Notes: generated by a model from the letters alone, not told the origin. Counted from the first letter of the stretch, positions 8,159 to 17,510 are shown. The stretch: DNA of 64,000 nucleotides from Clostridiales bacterium (GCA_003150355.1 QAMJ01000013.1:39807-103806); one strand, 5' to 3'. Program-made: numbers and translations.

Positions 8159-11100
8159 TTGTATTTAAAAGCACTGGAAATTCAGGGGTTCAAGTCCTTC
8201 CCGGACAAGACCCGCCTCACCTTTGAAAAGAATATAACCGCGATCGTCGGGCCGAACGGCTCCGGCAAATCCAATATATCCGACGCCATACTCTGGGTCA
8301 TGGGCGAGCAGCGCTCCAAGGCGCTGCGCGGCAGCAAAATGGAGGATGTTATCTTCGGAGGCACCGAAAAGCGCGGCGCTCTCGGCTATGCGCAGGTCTC
8401 GCTCATCATCGATAACTCAGGCCACATCTTCGATTCCGACAGCAGTGAGATAATGCTGACCCGCCGCTATTACCGCAGCGGCGAGAGCGAATACTACATC
8501 AACCGCGAATCCGTGCGCCTCAAGGATATCAACAACCTTCTCATGGACACCGGCCTTGGACGCGATGGGTATTCCATCATCGGCCAGGGCAGGATAGGCG
8601 AGATAGTTTCAAGCCGCTCGACCGACCGGCGCGAGGTCTTTGAGGAAGCCGCCGGTATCTCCCGCTACCGCTACAGAAAAGAGGAAGCGGAGCGCAAGCT
8701 TGAAAAGACGGAAGAAAACCTCCTGCGCATTAATGACAAGATAGAGGAGCTGGAAATGCAGGTCGGCCCGCTGAAAAAGCAGGCGGAGACGGCAAAGCAG
8801 TACCTTAGGCTGCGAGATGAACTCAAGGTGCAGGAAGTTTCGGCATGGATGGCGACGCTCGATAAGCTGCATGAGCAGTCGGAGCTTGTAAACGCCGAAT
8901 ATGAGCAGACGAAGAAAAGCCTTGAGCAGGCGAAGGATGAGCTGCAGGCGCTCTATGCCTCCTCCGGCAGCATCAGCGAGCGTATGCACCGCAAGGACAT
9001 CGAGTCCGAACAGGCGCGCGAACGGCTCTCCGCGGCGGAGGGTCAGGCGGCTCAGTGCGAGAGCATGGCGGCCGTGCTGCGCGCGGACGTGAAGAGCAGC
9101 AAGGAGAGCATGGACCGCATGCTCGGCGACATTGCCGAGCAGGAAAACCGCGTGCGCGGCGTGCAGCAGAGCATTGACGAGAGCCTTGGCCGCATGGCCG
9201 AAATCGACCACGAGCTGACCACGGTGCGCGAAGAGCTCACCGCAAACTCCAACATGGTCGAGGGCTGCCGCATGAAGCTCGGCGGGAGAGAGAGCAGCGT
9301 CGCCCAGCTCAGCGATAGAGTTAACAAAATATCAGTTGAAGCACGGTCGATGGATTCGCGCATCGCGATGCTCTCCGAAATGGAGAAGGACTATGAGGGC
9401 TACTCCAAGGCCGTCAAGACCGTCATGCGCGAAGCGGGGCGCGGGAACCTCAAGGGCGTGCATGCGCCGGTGGCAAACCTCATCCGCGCGGATGACGAAT
9501 TTGCCCTTGCTATCGAGACGGCACTCGGCGCGGCGGGGCAGAACATCGTCGTCGATACGCAGAACGACGGCCGCCGCGCAATAGAGCTGCTGAAAAAGTA
9601 CGACTCAGGCCGCGCGACATTTCTCCCGGTGGACACGATCCGCGGCAATGTAATGCGCGACGCGCCGGTAAACGACCCCGGCTTTGTCGGGATCGCCTCG
9701 GAGCTTGCGCAGTATGACGCGAAGTACAAGGACATTTTTGAAAACCTCCTCGGCAGGACGGTCATTGCCGAAGCGATGACCGACGCGATAAGGATATCGA
9801 AGAATAACGGCAACCGTCTGCGCATCGTGACGCTCGACGGGCAGCTTATTAACGCCGGAGGCTCAATGACCGGCGGCAGCAGCGCAAAGGGCACGGGCAT
9901 AATCTCCCGTGCAAACGAGCTGGAAAAGCTCAGAAAGCAGCGCGAAAAGCTTGCCGAAAACGAGAAGAGCTATACCCAGCAGCTTGAGCGGGCGAAGACC
10001 GACCTTGCCGCTGTGCGCTACCAGCTGGACATGAAGCTGGAGGAACAGGCGGAGATAAAGAGCCGTCTCTCCTCACTTGAAGCGGAAAAACGCGCGGTGG
10101 AAAGCTCCGCGGCGCAATTGAAGCTCCTGCTCGAAAGCCTCACCGGAGACAGCCAGGCGCGGCGCGAGGCAGTGGAAGCCTACCAGAGAAAGATAGACAG
10201 CTTCAACGAGCGGCTGAAAGAAAAGGAAGCGGAGATCGCCGCGATAAATGAGAAAGCCAAGGCCATCAAGAACGAGATCGCCGAGATAAGCCGCAGCAAG
10301 ATGGAGCTTGAGGGCAAGCGTACCCGCGCCGACAAGGAGGCACAGGAGCGCAACGGCGACATTCTCGACCTCGAACGGAAAGTCGCGAAGATAGAGCAGA
10401 AGAAGCTTGCCGCCGACATGGAAGAAAAGCAGATAATGGACAAGCTCTGGGAAAACTATGAGCTGAGCCATACTGCGGCGCAGGCGATGCGCCAGCCGGT
10501 GGAGAGCCTGCCGAAAGCAAACAAGCTCATCGGCGAGCTGCGCCGCCAGATAAACGCCCTCGGCACGCCGAACCTCGGCGCGATAGAGGAATACGACAGA
10601 GTCAGCGAGCGTTACGGCTTCCTCAGCGGACAGCGCGACGACGTGACAAAGGCGAAGAGCGAGCTTGTCGGCATCATCAAGGAGATCACGAGCCAGATGG
10701 AGGAGGTCTTCGTCGAGCGCTTCAAGGAGATAGACGAGTGCTTCCGCCAGACCTTCCTTGAGCTCTTCGGCGGCGGCAAAGCCGCGCTCAGGCTCGAGGA
10801 CGAGAACGATGTGCTCAACTGCGGGATAGAGATAAAGGTGCAGCCGCCGGGCAAGGCGCTGACGAACCTGAGTCTCCTCTCGGGCGGAGAGATGGCGTTC
10901 GTTGCGATAGCGCTGTACTTCGCGATACTCAAGGTGCGCCCCACGCCGTTCTGCGTGATGGACGAAATTGAGGCAGCACTGGACGAGGCGAACGTCACGC
11001 GCTACGCTGAGTACATGCGCCGCATGTCCGACAAGACGCAGTTCCTTGTCATCACGCACCGCCGCGGCACGATGGAAGAGGCCGACATGCTCTACGGCGT

Positions 11101-11176
11101 GACGATGCAGGAAAAGGGCGTATCGACGGTCATCGAGCTCGACCTTGAGGACGCGCAGAAGACGATAACGCAGTGA
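8159..11176 (+). CDS. smc: Chromosome segregation SMC protein with shortened coiled coils
   Basis: SMC forms the condensin-like ring that organises the nucleoid. I chose TTG 8159, giving MYLKALEIQGFKSF, the near-invariant SMC start; an earlier in-frame TTG at 8135 abuts the palindrome and has no ribosome site. Walker A is GPNGSGKSN (about residue 33), the hinge spans about 412-565 with GGSMTGG, and the C-terminal head has LLSGGEMAFVAIAL and VMDEIEAALDEANV. The length is 1005 residues against roughly 1186 in Bacillus subtilis. By alignment from memory, both arms are shorter by about 90 residues, so the loss is balanced. The usual signature Arg in LSGGER is Met here. Confidence 0.95.
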   Translation: MYLKALEIQGFKSFPDKTRLTFEKNITAIVGPNGSGKSNISDAILWVMGEQRSKALRGSKMEDVIFGGTEKRGALGYAQVSLIIDNSGHIFDSDSSEIMLTRRYYRSGESEYYINRESVRLKDINNLLMDTGLGRDGYSIIGQGRIGEIVSSRSTDRREVFEEAAGISRYRYRKEEAERKLEKTEENLLRINDKIEELEMQVGPLKKQAETAKQYLRLRDELKVQEVSAWMATLDKLHEQSELVNAEYEQTKKSLEQAKDELQALYASSGSISERMHRKDIESEQARERLSAAEGQAAQCESMAAVLRADVKSSKESMDRMLGDIAEQENRVRGVQQSIDESLGRMAEIDHELTTVREELTANSNMVEGCRMKLGGRESSVAQLSDRVNKISVEARSMDSRIAMLSEMEKDYEGYSKAVKTVMREAGRGNLKGVHAPVANLIRADDEFALAIETALGAAGQNIVVDTQNDGRRAIELLKKYDSGRATFLPVDTIRGNVMRDAPVNDPGFVGIASELAQYDAKYKDIFENLLGRTVIAEAMTDAIRISKNNGNRLRIVTLDGQLINAGGSMTGGSSAKGTGIISRANELEKLRKQREKLAENEKSYTQQLERAKTDLAAVRYQLDMKLEEQAEIKSRLSSLEAEKRAVESSAAQLKLLLESLTGDSQARREAVEAYQRKIDSFNERLKEKEAEIAAINEKAKAIKNEIAEISRSKMELEGKRTRADKEAQERNGDILDLERKVAKIEQKKLAADMEEKQIMDKLWENYELSHTAAQAMRQPVESLPKANKLIGELRRQINALGTPNLGAIEEYDRVSERYGFLSGQRDDVTKAKSELVGIIKEITSQMEEVFVERFKEIDECFRQTFLELFGGGKAALRLEDENDVLNCGIEIKVQPPGKALTNLSLLSGGEMAFVAIALYFAILKVRPTPFCVMDEIEAALDEANVTRYAEYMRRMSDKTQFLVITHRRGTMEEADMLYGVTMQEKGVSTVIELDLEDAQKTITQ

Positions 11177-11178
11177 AA

Positions 11179-11228
11179 ACCTCTCCGTCACGGCTTCGCC
11201 GTGCCACCTCCCCTTTCAGGGGAGGCTT
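11179..11228. repeat. Double-hairpin intergenic repeat (REP-like)
   Basis: Two adjacent hairpins: CACGGC-TTC-GCCGTG (11189-11203) and CCTCCCC-TTTCA-GGGGAGG (11207-11225). I recognise the general form as a dispersed intergenic repeat of gut Oscillospirales; no second copy is in this window. It separates smc from ftsY. Confidence 0.65.
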
Positions 11229-11281
11229 TGATGCGGCGGACAGGACAAGAGCACACAGAATAAAATACAGGAGGTCAAGGC

Positions 11282-12187
11282 ATGGGATTTTTTGACAAGA
11301 TTTTTTCGGGACTCACAAAGACCCGCACGAATATGGAGGAGCTTGAAGAGCTCTTCAAAAACTACAAATTCGAGAGCGACGATTTTTATGAGGAGCTGGA
11401 GGATCTGCTCGTCATGTCCGACATCGGCGCGGAGACGACCGACAAGGTCATTGAAAAAATGCGCCTGATGTGCTTTGACCGCAACATAACCAAGGGCTAC
11501 AAGGCAAAGGAATGCCTGATGGAGATACTGATGCAGTACCTCGAAACGGGCGACAACAGCCTGAAGCTCTCGACCAAGCCGTCGGTAATACTGATGGTGG
11601 GCGTAAACGGCGTCGGCAAGACGACGACGATAGGAAAGCTTGCCGCGATGCTGATAGCCGAGGGCAAGAAGGTGCTGCTGTGCGCGGGCGATACCTTCCG
11701 CGCAGCCGCAGCTGAACAGCTCGGCATATGGGCAGAGCGCACAGGCGCTGACATAGTGCGCCACGAGGAGGGCAGCGACCCCGCGGCGGTCGTATACGAC
11801 GGTATATGCGCGGGCAAAGCCCGCGGCGCGGACGTTATAATAATCGACACGGCGGGGCGGCTGCACAACAAGCAGAACCTCATGAACGAGCTTTCAAAGA
11901 TGCGCCGCATCATCGACCGCGAGCTTCCCGGCGCGGACGTTGAGACGCTGATGGTGCTCGACGCGACGACGGGGCAGAACGGCCTGATACAGGCAAAGCA
12001 GTTTCTTGATACGGCGGGGCTCACGGGCATCGTGCTCACAAAGCTTGACGGCACGGCCAAGGGCGGCATAGTCTTCGCAATAGCGCAGGAGCTGAAGCTG
12101 CCGGTCAAGTACGTCGGCGTCGGCGAAAAGGTGGACGACCTCATCCCGTTTGAAGGGAAAAACTTTGTGGAGGCGCTGTTCAAATGA
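11282..12187 (+). CDS. ftsY: Signal recognition particle receptor FtsY
   Basis: GTPase that docks the SRP-ribosome complex at the membrane. The NG domain is complete: the N domain helical bundle, then G1 GVNGVGKTTTIGKLA (about residue 105), the AGDTFRAAAAEQL block, DTAGRLHNKQNLMNEL, TKLDGTAKGG and the closing GVGEKVDDLIPF. At 301 residues it lacks the long acidic A domain of E. coli, as usual in Firmicutes. AGGAGG precedes ATG 11282. The more usual neighbours ylxM and ffh are absent; the stop overlaps rdgB by four bases (ATGA). Confidence 0.97.
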   Translation: MGFFDKIFSGLTKTRTNMEELEELFKNYKFESDDFYEELEDLLVMSDIGAETTDKVIEKMRLMCFDRNITKGYKAKECLMEILMQYLETGDNSLKLSTKPSVILMVGVNGVGKTTTIGKLAAMLIAEGKKVLLCAGDTFRAAAAEQLGIWAERTGADIVRHEEGSDPAAVVYDGICAGKARGADVIIIDTAGRLHNKQNLMNELSKMRRIIDRELPGADVETLMVLDATTGQNGLIQAKQFLDTAGLTGIVLTKLDGTAKGGIVFAIAQELKLPVKYVGVGEKVDDLIPFEGKNFVEALFK

Positions 12188-12786
12188 GACTTATACTTGC
12201 AAGCAACAACAAAAACAAGCTGCGCGAGTTCAGGCAGCTTGTCGAGGGCATGGACATAGAGCTTCTCAGCCAGAGCGAGGCGGGGCTGCATCTCGACGTC
12301 GAGGAGACGGGCACGACCTTTGAGGAGAACGCCTATCTCAAGGCCAAGGCCGTCACCGACGCGCTCGGCTGCGCGGCGGTCGCGGACGATTCGGGACTTG
12401 TGGTCGACGCGCTGGGCGGCGAACCGGGCGTATACTCGGCGCGCTACGGCCCCGGACATGACGCTTCCGACGCGGACAGGTACAACTACCTGCTCAATAA
12501 GCTCGGCGATGAGAAGAACCGCAGCGCGCGCTTCGTGTGCTGCATATGCTGCACGATGCCGGACGGCACGGTGCTGCGCGCACGCGGCGAGTGCGAGGGC
12601 GAGATAATGCACGGCCCGAAGGGTGACGGCGGCTTCGGCTATGACCCGGTGTTCAAGCCCGATGTGGTGGAGCGCGGCATGGCAGAACTCACACCGGACG
12701 AAAAGAACGCGATATCCCACAGAGGCAAGGCGCTGAGAGCCTTTGCCGAAGAACTGAAGAGGTATTATAATGGCGATAACAAGTAA
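12184..12786 (+). CDS. rdgB: XTP/dITP diphosphatase (Ham1 family)
   Basis: House-cleaning enzyme that hydrolyses dITP, dUTP-like and XTP nucleotides to monophosphates, keeping deaminated purines out of DNA. ASNNKNKLREF at the start and AVADDSGLVVDALGGEPGVYSARY in the middle are the substrate and metal-binding blocks; GDGGFGYDPVF and ISHRGKAL follow in the expected order. The 200-residue length is normal. Both ends overlap neighbours: ATGA with ftsY and 17 bases with the next gene. Confidence 0.95.
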   Translation: MRLILASNNKNKLREFRQLVEGMDIELLSQSEAGLHLDVEETGTTFEENAYLKAKAVTDALGCAAVADDSGLVVDALGGEPGVYSARYGPGHDASDADRYNYLLNKLGDEKNRSARFVCCICCTMPDGTVLRARGECEGEIMHGPKGDGGFGYDPVFKPDVVERGMAELTPDEKNAISHRGKALRAFAEELKRYYNGDNK

Positions 12787-13078
12787 ACAGAGAGCCCAGC
12801 TAAGGGGCATGGCAATGAGCATAGACACGATAATCCAGATAGGCAAGGGCGGGATAACGGAGAGCGTTGTAGACTCCGTATCCGCGGCGCTCAAGGCGCG
12901 CGAGCTCGTGAAAGGCAAGGTGCTTGAAAACTCGATGCTCACCGCGCGCGAAGCCTGCGACGAGCTCTGCGAGAAGTGCAGGGCAGAGGGCGTACAGGTC
13001 ATCGGCACGAAGTTCGTGCTCTACAAGCGCAACGAGAAAGAGCCGAAGATAGTGCTGGTAAAGGATAAGAAAAAATGA
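12770..13078 (+). CDS. yhbY: YhbY-type RNA-binding protein (CRM domain)
   Basis: A 102-residue single CRM domain protein. The RGMAMSIDTIIQIGKGGIT opening, in which the conserved GxxG loop is GKGG, and the ARELVKGKVLENS segment match the family, which associates with pre-50S ribosomal particles in E. coli. The gene begins inside rdgB and its stop overlaps nadD by four bases. The order yhbY-nadD-yqeK-rsfS is the standard ribosome-assembly/NAD cluster of Firmicutes. Confidence 0.9.
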   Translation: MAITSKQRAQLRGMAMSIDTIIQIGKGGITESVVDSVSAALKARELVKGKVLENSMLTAREACDELCEKCRAEGVQVIGTKFVLYKRNEKEPKIVLVKDKKK

Positions 13079-14256
13079 CGACGGTCATTTACGGCGGGAG
13101 CTTCAACCCGCCGCATCTGGGGCATGTTTCGGCGGCGCAGTCGGTATATGAGGCGCTGAGACCGGACAGGTTCCTGATAATACCGACGAACATCGCCCCG
13201 CACAAGGCGGCGGCAGCCGGGAGCCCGGACGCTGCGGCAAGGCTCCAAATGTGCAGGCTGGCCTTTGCGGGCATACCCGGCGCGGAGGTCTCCCCGATGG
13301 AGATGGAGCGCGAGGGCAAGAGCTACACCGCCGACACGATCAGCATACTGCGGGAGAAATACCCGGAGGATGAGCTTTATCTCGTCGTCGGGACGGACAT
13401 GTTTTTGAGCTTCCGCGAATGGCACGAGTATAAATACCTGCTGGATAACTGCACACTGGCGGTCTTATCACGCGAGACGGACGACAGGGGAGAGATACTC
13501 TCATTCAAGCGCAGCCTTGAAAACGAGGACGGCGCGAGGATCAGGCTCATAGAGCATGAGCCGCTGCCAATGAGCTCGGCGGAGATACGCGCGATGCTGC
13601 CGAAGGCCGGGGGCGCGGAGCTTCTGGACGACGGGGTATACTCGCTGATAATCAAGAACCGCTGGTACGCCGCAAAGCCCGGGCTGCGCTGGCTGCGGGA
13701 AAAGGTGCGGCCGTACCTCACGGAAAAGCGCGCAAGGCACGTCGCGGGCTGTGAGGAGCAGGCGGTGAAGCTTGCACGGCGCTGGGGCGCGGACGTCTAC
13801 GAAGCGGCCGAGGCGGGCATACTGCACGATATAACGAAAAAACTCAGTGACGAAGAACAGTTGATAATGTGCGATAAATATGGTATTATTCTCGACGCCG
13901 CCGAAAGGCGAAACCCGAGGATACTCCATGCGCGCACGGGCGCTGCGCTTGCGCGGGAACTGTTCGGGATACCGGACGGGATATATTCCGCGATACGCTG
14001 GCACACGACCGGGAAACCGGACATGAGCTTGATGGAAAAGATAATCTACCTTGCCGACTTTACCGAGCCGACGAGGGACTTTGAGGGCGTGGAGCCGCTG
14101 CGTAAGCTCTGCTTTGATGACATTGACAGGGCAATGGAGCTGGGGCTTCGGATGAGCCTTGAGGAGATACGCTCAAGAGGCGAGGACGCCTATAAAGATA
14201 CAGTTGATGCGTACCAGTGGTATAAAAAAGAACAAGGAGGAAGCGCGACATGCTGA
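13075..14256 (+). CDS. nadD: NadD-YqeK fusion: nicotinate-nucleotide adenylyltransferase plus HD-domain hydrolase
   Basis: Two genes that are adjacent in most Firmicutes are here one 393-residue reading frame. Residues 1 to about 200 are NadD, with YGGSFNPPHLGH (nucleotide-binding T/HxGH motif) and SSAEIRAML near its end; it adenylates nicotinate mononucleotide in NAD synthesis. Residues from about 205 on are YqeK, with the HD-superfamily His of ARHVAGCEEQA, GILHDITKK and AIRWHTTGKPDMSLMEKIIYLADFTEP. YqeK homologues hydrolyse diadenosine tetraphosphate symmetrically. No stop, frameshift or start site is seen between the halves. The gene overlaps rsfS by seven bases. Confidence 0.94.
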   Translation: MTTVIYGGSFNPPHLGHVSAAQSVYEALRPDRFLIIPTNIAPHKAAAAGSPDAAARLQMCRLAFAGIPGAEVSPMEMEREGKSYTADTISILREKYPEDELYLVVGTDMFLSFREWHEYKYLLDNCTLAVLSRETDDRGEILSFKRSLENEDGARIRLIEHEPLPMSSAEIRAMLPKAGGAELLDDGVYSLIIKNRWYAAKPGLRWLREKVRPYLTEKRARHVAGCEEQAVKLARRWGADVYEAAEAGILHDITKKLSDEEQLIMCDKYGIILDAAERRNPRILHARTGAALARELFGIPDGIYSAIRWHTTGKPDMSLMEKIIYLADFTEPTRDFEGVEPLRKLCFDDIDRAMELGLRMSLEEIRSRGEDAYKDTVDAYQWYKKEQGGSATC

Positions 14257-14609
14257 CAGCCGAACAGATAGCCGCCATAGCCGCAAAAGCTTTGGAGGAC
14301 AAGAAAGCAAGAGACATAAAGGTGCTCAGGACTACGGAGCAGACGGTGCTTGCGGATTACTTCGTGATCTGCAACGGTACTTCCTCCACGCACATAAAGG
14401 CGCTGGTGGACGAGGTGGACAAGCAGCTTTCGGAGGCAGGCGAGCCGCCGGTGCGCCGCGAGGGTCTGCGCTCGGACATCTGGGTGCTGATGGACTTCGG
14501 CTGCGTTATCGTCCATGTGTTCACGGATGAGGCGCGTAAGTTCTATAACCTTGAGAGGCTTTGGAGCGACGCAGAGGTGGTGGATCCCTCATCCCTTGCG
14601 AGCCCCTGA
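14250..14609 (+). CDS. rsfS: Ribosomal silencing factor RsfS
   Basis: RsfS binds ribosomal protein L14 and blocks 30S-50S joining when nutrients are short. The family blocks DIKVLRTTEQTVLADYFVIC, a segment ending SSTHIKALVDEV, and DFGCVIVHVFTDEARKFYNLERLWSDA are all present in a 119-residue protein. It follows nadD-yqeK, the usual place, overlapping by seven bases. A short GC-rich hairpin covers its stop codon. Confidence 0.96.
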   Translation: MLTAEQIAAIAAKALEDKKARDIKVLRTTEQTVLADYFVICNGTSSTHIKALVDEVDKQLSEAGEPPVRREGLRSDIWVLMDFGCVIVHVFTDEARKFYNLERLWSDAEVVDPSSLASP

Positions 14610-14619
14610 CTACAGGGGC
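14602..14619 (+). terminator. Weak hairpin at the rsfS stop
   Basis: GCCCCTG-ACTA-CAGGGGC, a 7-bp stem overlapping the rsfS stop codon. No U tract follows, so it may only reduce read-through into leuS or protect the mRNA end. Confidence 0.4.
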
Positions 14620-14663
14620 ATTCGGACTAAAAATAAAAATTAGATCAGGAGAGTTGATTCACC

Positions 14664-17159
14664 ATGAGATATGATTTTGCTGCAATAGAGAAAAAATGGC
14701 AGGACCGCTGGGAAGAGAGCAAGCCCTACGCCGCGGTGACTGACGGCGACAAGCCCAAGTTCTACGGCCTTATCGAATTCCCGTACCCCTCCGCCGCCGG
14801 TCTGCATGTCGGCCATCCGCGTCCCTTTACGGCGATGGACATCATCACGCGCAAAAAGAGAATGGAGGGCTACAACGTCCTCTTCCCGATAGGCTTTGAC
14901 GCTTTCGGTCTGCCGACCGAGAACTTCGCGATAAAGAACCACATCCACCCGGCGATCGTCACCCAGCAGAACATCAAGAACTTCACCCGTCAGCTCAAGA
15001 TGCTCGGCTACGGCTTCGACTGGGATCGCTGCGTCGACACGACCGACCCGAAGTACTACAAGTGGACGCAGTGGATATTCCTTCAGATGTTCAAGAAGGG
15101 GCTTGCGTACAAGACCACGATGCCTGTCAACTGGTGCACCAGCTGCAAGTGCGTGCTGGCAAACGAAGAGGTCGTCGAGGGCGTGTGCGAGCGCTGCGGC
15201 TCGCCCGTCGTGCGCAAGGAAAAGAGCCAGTGGATGCTCGGCATCACCAAGTACGCCGACAGGCTCATAAACGATCTGGATGATTTGGATTATATCGAGC
15301 GCGTCAAGATCCAGCAGAAGAACTGGATAGGCCGCTCCACCGGCACCGAGGTCACCTTCAAGACAAACGTCGGCGACGACGTCACCGTTTTCACGACCCG
15401 TGCCGACACGCTCTTCGGCGTGAGCTACATGGTCATTTCGCCTGAGCACCCGCTGCTCGACAAGTGGAAGGACAGCATCGCAAACTGGGGCGAGGTCGAG
15501 GCATATAAGGAAGCGGCTTCCCGCAAGTCAGACTTCGAGCGCGGCGAGCTCAACAAGGACAAGACCGGCGTGCGCCTTGACGGCATCGAGGCCATCAATC
15601 CCGTGAACGGCGCGCCCGTTCCGATGTTCGTCTCCGACTACGTCCTCATGGGCTACGGCACCGGTATCGTCATGGGCGTTCCGGGTCACGACCAGCGCGA
15701 CTGGGACTTCGCAACGAAGTTCGGCCTGCCGATCATCGAGGTTGTCTCCGGCGGCGACGTCACTAAAGAAGCCTTCGTCGCAAAGGACGACAGCGCGATA
15801 ATGGTAAACTCGGGATTCCTCAACGGGATGACCGTCAAGGAAGCTATTCCCGCGATGCGCGAGTACGCTATCGAGCACGGCTGGGGCAAGGAGAAGGTCA
15901 ACTACAAGCTGCGCGACTGGGTCTTCTCCCGTCAGCGCTACTGGGGCGAGCCGATACCCCTTGTCAACTGCCCGAAGTGCGGCTGGGTGCCGCTGCCCGA
16001 GAGCGAGTTGCCGCTGGTGCTGCCGCAGGTGGAATCCTACGAGCCGACCGACGACGGCGAATCCCCGCTGAGCAAGATGACCGACTGGGTCAACACTACC
16101 TGTCCCTGCTGCGGAGGCCCTGCAAAGCGCGAGACCGACACCATGCCTCAGTGGGCAGGGTCGAGCTGGTACTTCCTGCGCTATATGGATCCGCACAATG
16201 ACAATGAGCTTGTCAGCAAGGACGCTGAGGAATACTGGGGTCCGGTAGACTGGTATAACGGCGGCATGGAGCACACCACGCTCCACCTGCTCTACAGCCG
16301 CTTCTGGCACAAGTTCCTGTACGACATCGGCGTCGTGCACACCAAGGAGCCTTACGCCAAGCGCACCTCCCACGGCATGATCCTCGGCAAGAACCCGCAC
16401 TACGTCGGCAATGCCGCGACCGAGGAAGAGAAGCAGGCGCTCATAGAGAAGTACGGCGCACAGGCGCAGCGCACGGCGGTCAAGATGTCGAAGTCCCTCG
16501 GCAACGTCGTCAACCCCGACGACGTCGTGAAGGCCTACGGCGCGGACACGATGCGCCTGTACATCATGTTCATCGGCGACTTTGAGAAGACCGCGACCTG
16601 GTCTGACGACGCAGTCAAGGGCTCGAAGCGCTTCCTCGACCGCTGCTGGAACCTGATGGATATCGTCACCGAGGGTGAGATATCCAAGAAGAACGAGAGC
16701 ATCATCCACAAGACCATAAAGAAGGTCACCGAGGATATAGACACGCTCAAGCTCAACACCGCTATCGCCGCGCTCATGACTATGGTCAATGAGTTCTACT
16801 CGAACGGCCTGACCAAGGGCGACCTTGAGATGCTGCTTCTGCTGCTCTCCCCGTTCACGCCGCACATCGTTGAGGAGATGTGGGAGCAGATGGGTTTTGC
16901 AGCAAAGTACGGCAGGATGGCAATGCAGATGGATTGGCCGAAGTACGACGAGAGCAAGACCATCGACGCCGAGCGAGAGATGGCCGTGCAGGTAAACGGC
17001 AAGCTGCGCAGCACGATCCGCATCAGCACCGACGCGAGCGAGGACGAGATCATCGCCGCGGCCTGCGCCGATGAGAAGATCCAGCGCCAGATGGAGGGCA
17101 AGACCCTTGTCAAGACCATCGTCGTCAAGGGCAAGATCGTGAACCTCATCCTCAAATAA
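14664..17159 (+). CDS. leuS: Leucyl-tRNA synthetase
   Basis: Class I synthetase charging tRNA-Leu. The HIGH motif is HVGH near residue 51, in YPSAAGLHVGHPRPFTAMDI; the KMSKS loop is VKMSKSLGNVVNPDD around residue 610. Between them lies the CP1 editing domain, with TTRADTLFGVSYMVISPEHP and GVPGHDQRDWDFA. 831 residues is full length for a bacterial enzyme. AGGAG precedes ATG 14664. The 54 bases upstream are too short to hold a T-box, so leucine starvation control is not visible. A tRNA-Leu(CAA) gene lies at 62.1 kb. Confidence 0.97.
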   Translation: MRYDFAAIEKKWQDRWEESKPYAAVTDGDKPKFYGLIEFPYPSAAGLHVGHPRPFTAMDIITRKKRMEGYNVLFPIGFDAFGLPTENFAIKNHIHPAIVTQQNIKNFTRQLKMLGYGFDWDRCVDTTDPKYYKWTQWIFLQMFKKGLAYKTTMPVNWCTSCKCVLANEEVVEGVCERCGSPVVRKEKSQWMLGITKYADRLINDLDDLDYIERVKIQQKNWIGRSTGTEVTFKTNVGDDVTVFTTRADTLFGVSYMVISPEHPLLDKWKDSIANWGEVEAYKEAASRKSDFERGELNKDKTGVRLDGIEAINPVNGAPVPMFVSDYVLMGYGTGIVMGVPGHDQRDWDFATKFGLPIIEVVSGGDVTKEAFVAKDDSAIMVNSGFLNGMTVKEAIPAMREYAIEHGWGKEKVNYKLRDWVFSRQRYWGEPIPLVNCPKCGWVPLPESELPLVLPQVESYEPTDDGESPLSKMTDWVNTTCPCCGGPAKRETDTMPQWAGSSWYFLRYMDPHNDNELVSKDAEEYWGPVDWYNGGMEHTTLHLLYSRFWHKFLYDIGVVHTKEPYAKRTSHGMILGKNPHYVGNAATEEEKQALIEKYGAQAQRTAVKMSKSLGNVVNPDDVVKAYGADTMRLYIMFIGDFEKTATWSDDAVKGSKRFLDRCWNLMDIVTEGEISKKNESIIHKTIKKVTEDIDTLKLNTAIAALMTMVNEFYSNGLTKGDLEMLLLLLSPFTPHIVEEMWEQMGFAAKYGRMAMQMDWPKYDESKTIDAEREMAVQVNGKLRSTIRISTDASEDEIIAAACADEKIQRQMEGKTLVKTIVVKGKIVNLILK

Positions 17160-17181
17160 AAAACTCTGCCTGATAAAATTG

Positions 17182-17210
17182 TTGACAACGGACGCTTCAG
17201 CCGTTATAAT
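17182..17210 (+). promoter_or_regulatory. Consensus sigma-A promoter of rpsU
   Basis: TTGACA (17182-17187) and TATAAT (17205-17210) separated by exactly 17 bases, both perfect. It starts 22 bases after the leuS stop and about 70 bases upstream of rpsU, so rpsU has its own strong promoter. Confidence 0.9.
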
Positions 17211-17279
17211 ACTAACGTTAAAAAGCCAATTCATTGGCCCTTGAAGCGCCGCAAGGCGTATTTGGAGGGAGGGAAATAA

Positions 17280-17465
17280 ATGTCTGAAATCTATGTCAAG
17301 GAAAACGAGTCTCTGGACAATGCTCTGAAGAGATTCAAGCGCAGCTGCGCAAAGTCCGGCGTTCTGGCCGACCTCAGAAAGAAGGAGTACTACCAGAGCC
17401 CCAGCGTCAAGCGCCGCAAGAAGTCCGAGGCCGCACGCAAGAACAAGAATAAGCGTTACTATTAA
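17280..17465 (+). CDS. rpsU: 30S ribosomal protein S21
   Basis: A 61-residue, strongly basic protein starting MSEIYVKENESLDNALKRFK, the typical S21 start; the end is a run of Lys, Arg and Asn. S21 sits near the 3' end of 16S rRNA and takes part in initiation. The ribosome binding site GGAGGGAGG lies just upstream of ATG 17280. The gene is monocistronic, between a consensus promoter and a strong terminator. Confidence 0.97.
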   Translation: MSEIYVKENESLDNALKRFKRSCAKSGVLADLRKKEYYQSPSVKRRKKSEAARKNKNKRYY

Positions 17466-17475
17466 TGCGATATAA

Positions 17476-17510
17476 AATCTCCCGCACCGTCAGGTGCGGG
17501 AGATTTTTTT
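17476..17510 (+). terminator. Intrinsic terminator of rpsU
   Basis: A 13-bp stem (17476-17488 with 17493-17505, loop GTCA) followed by five further T residues. The stem is CTCCCGCACC-rich and perfect. Confidence 0.93.

Noticed and set aside
14610..14663. T-box upstream of leuS
   Set aside because: Only 54 bases are available and no T-box or specifier loop is seen.
15528..17234. 568-codon open frame opposite leuS
   Set aside because: Shadow of leuS; no ribosome site and no recognisable domain.
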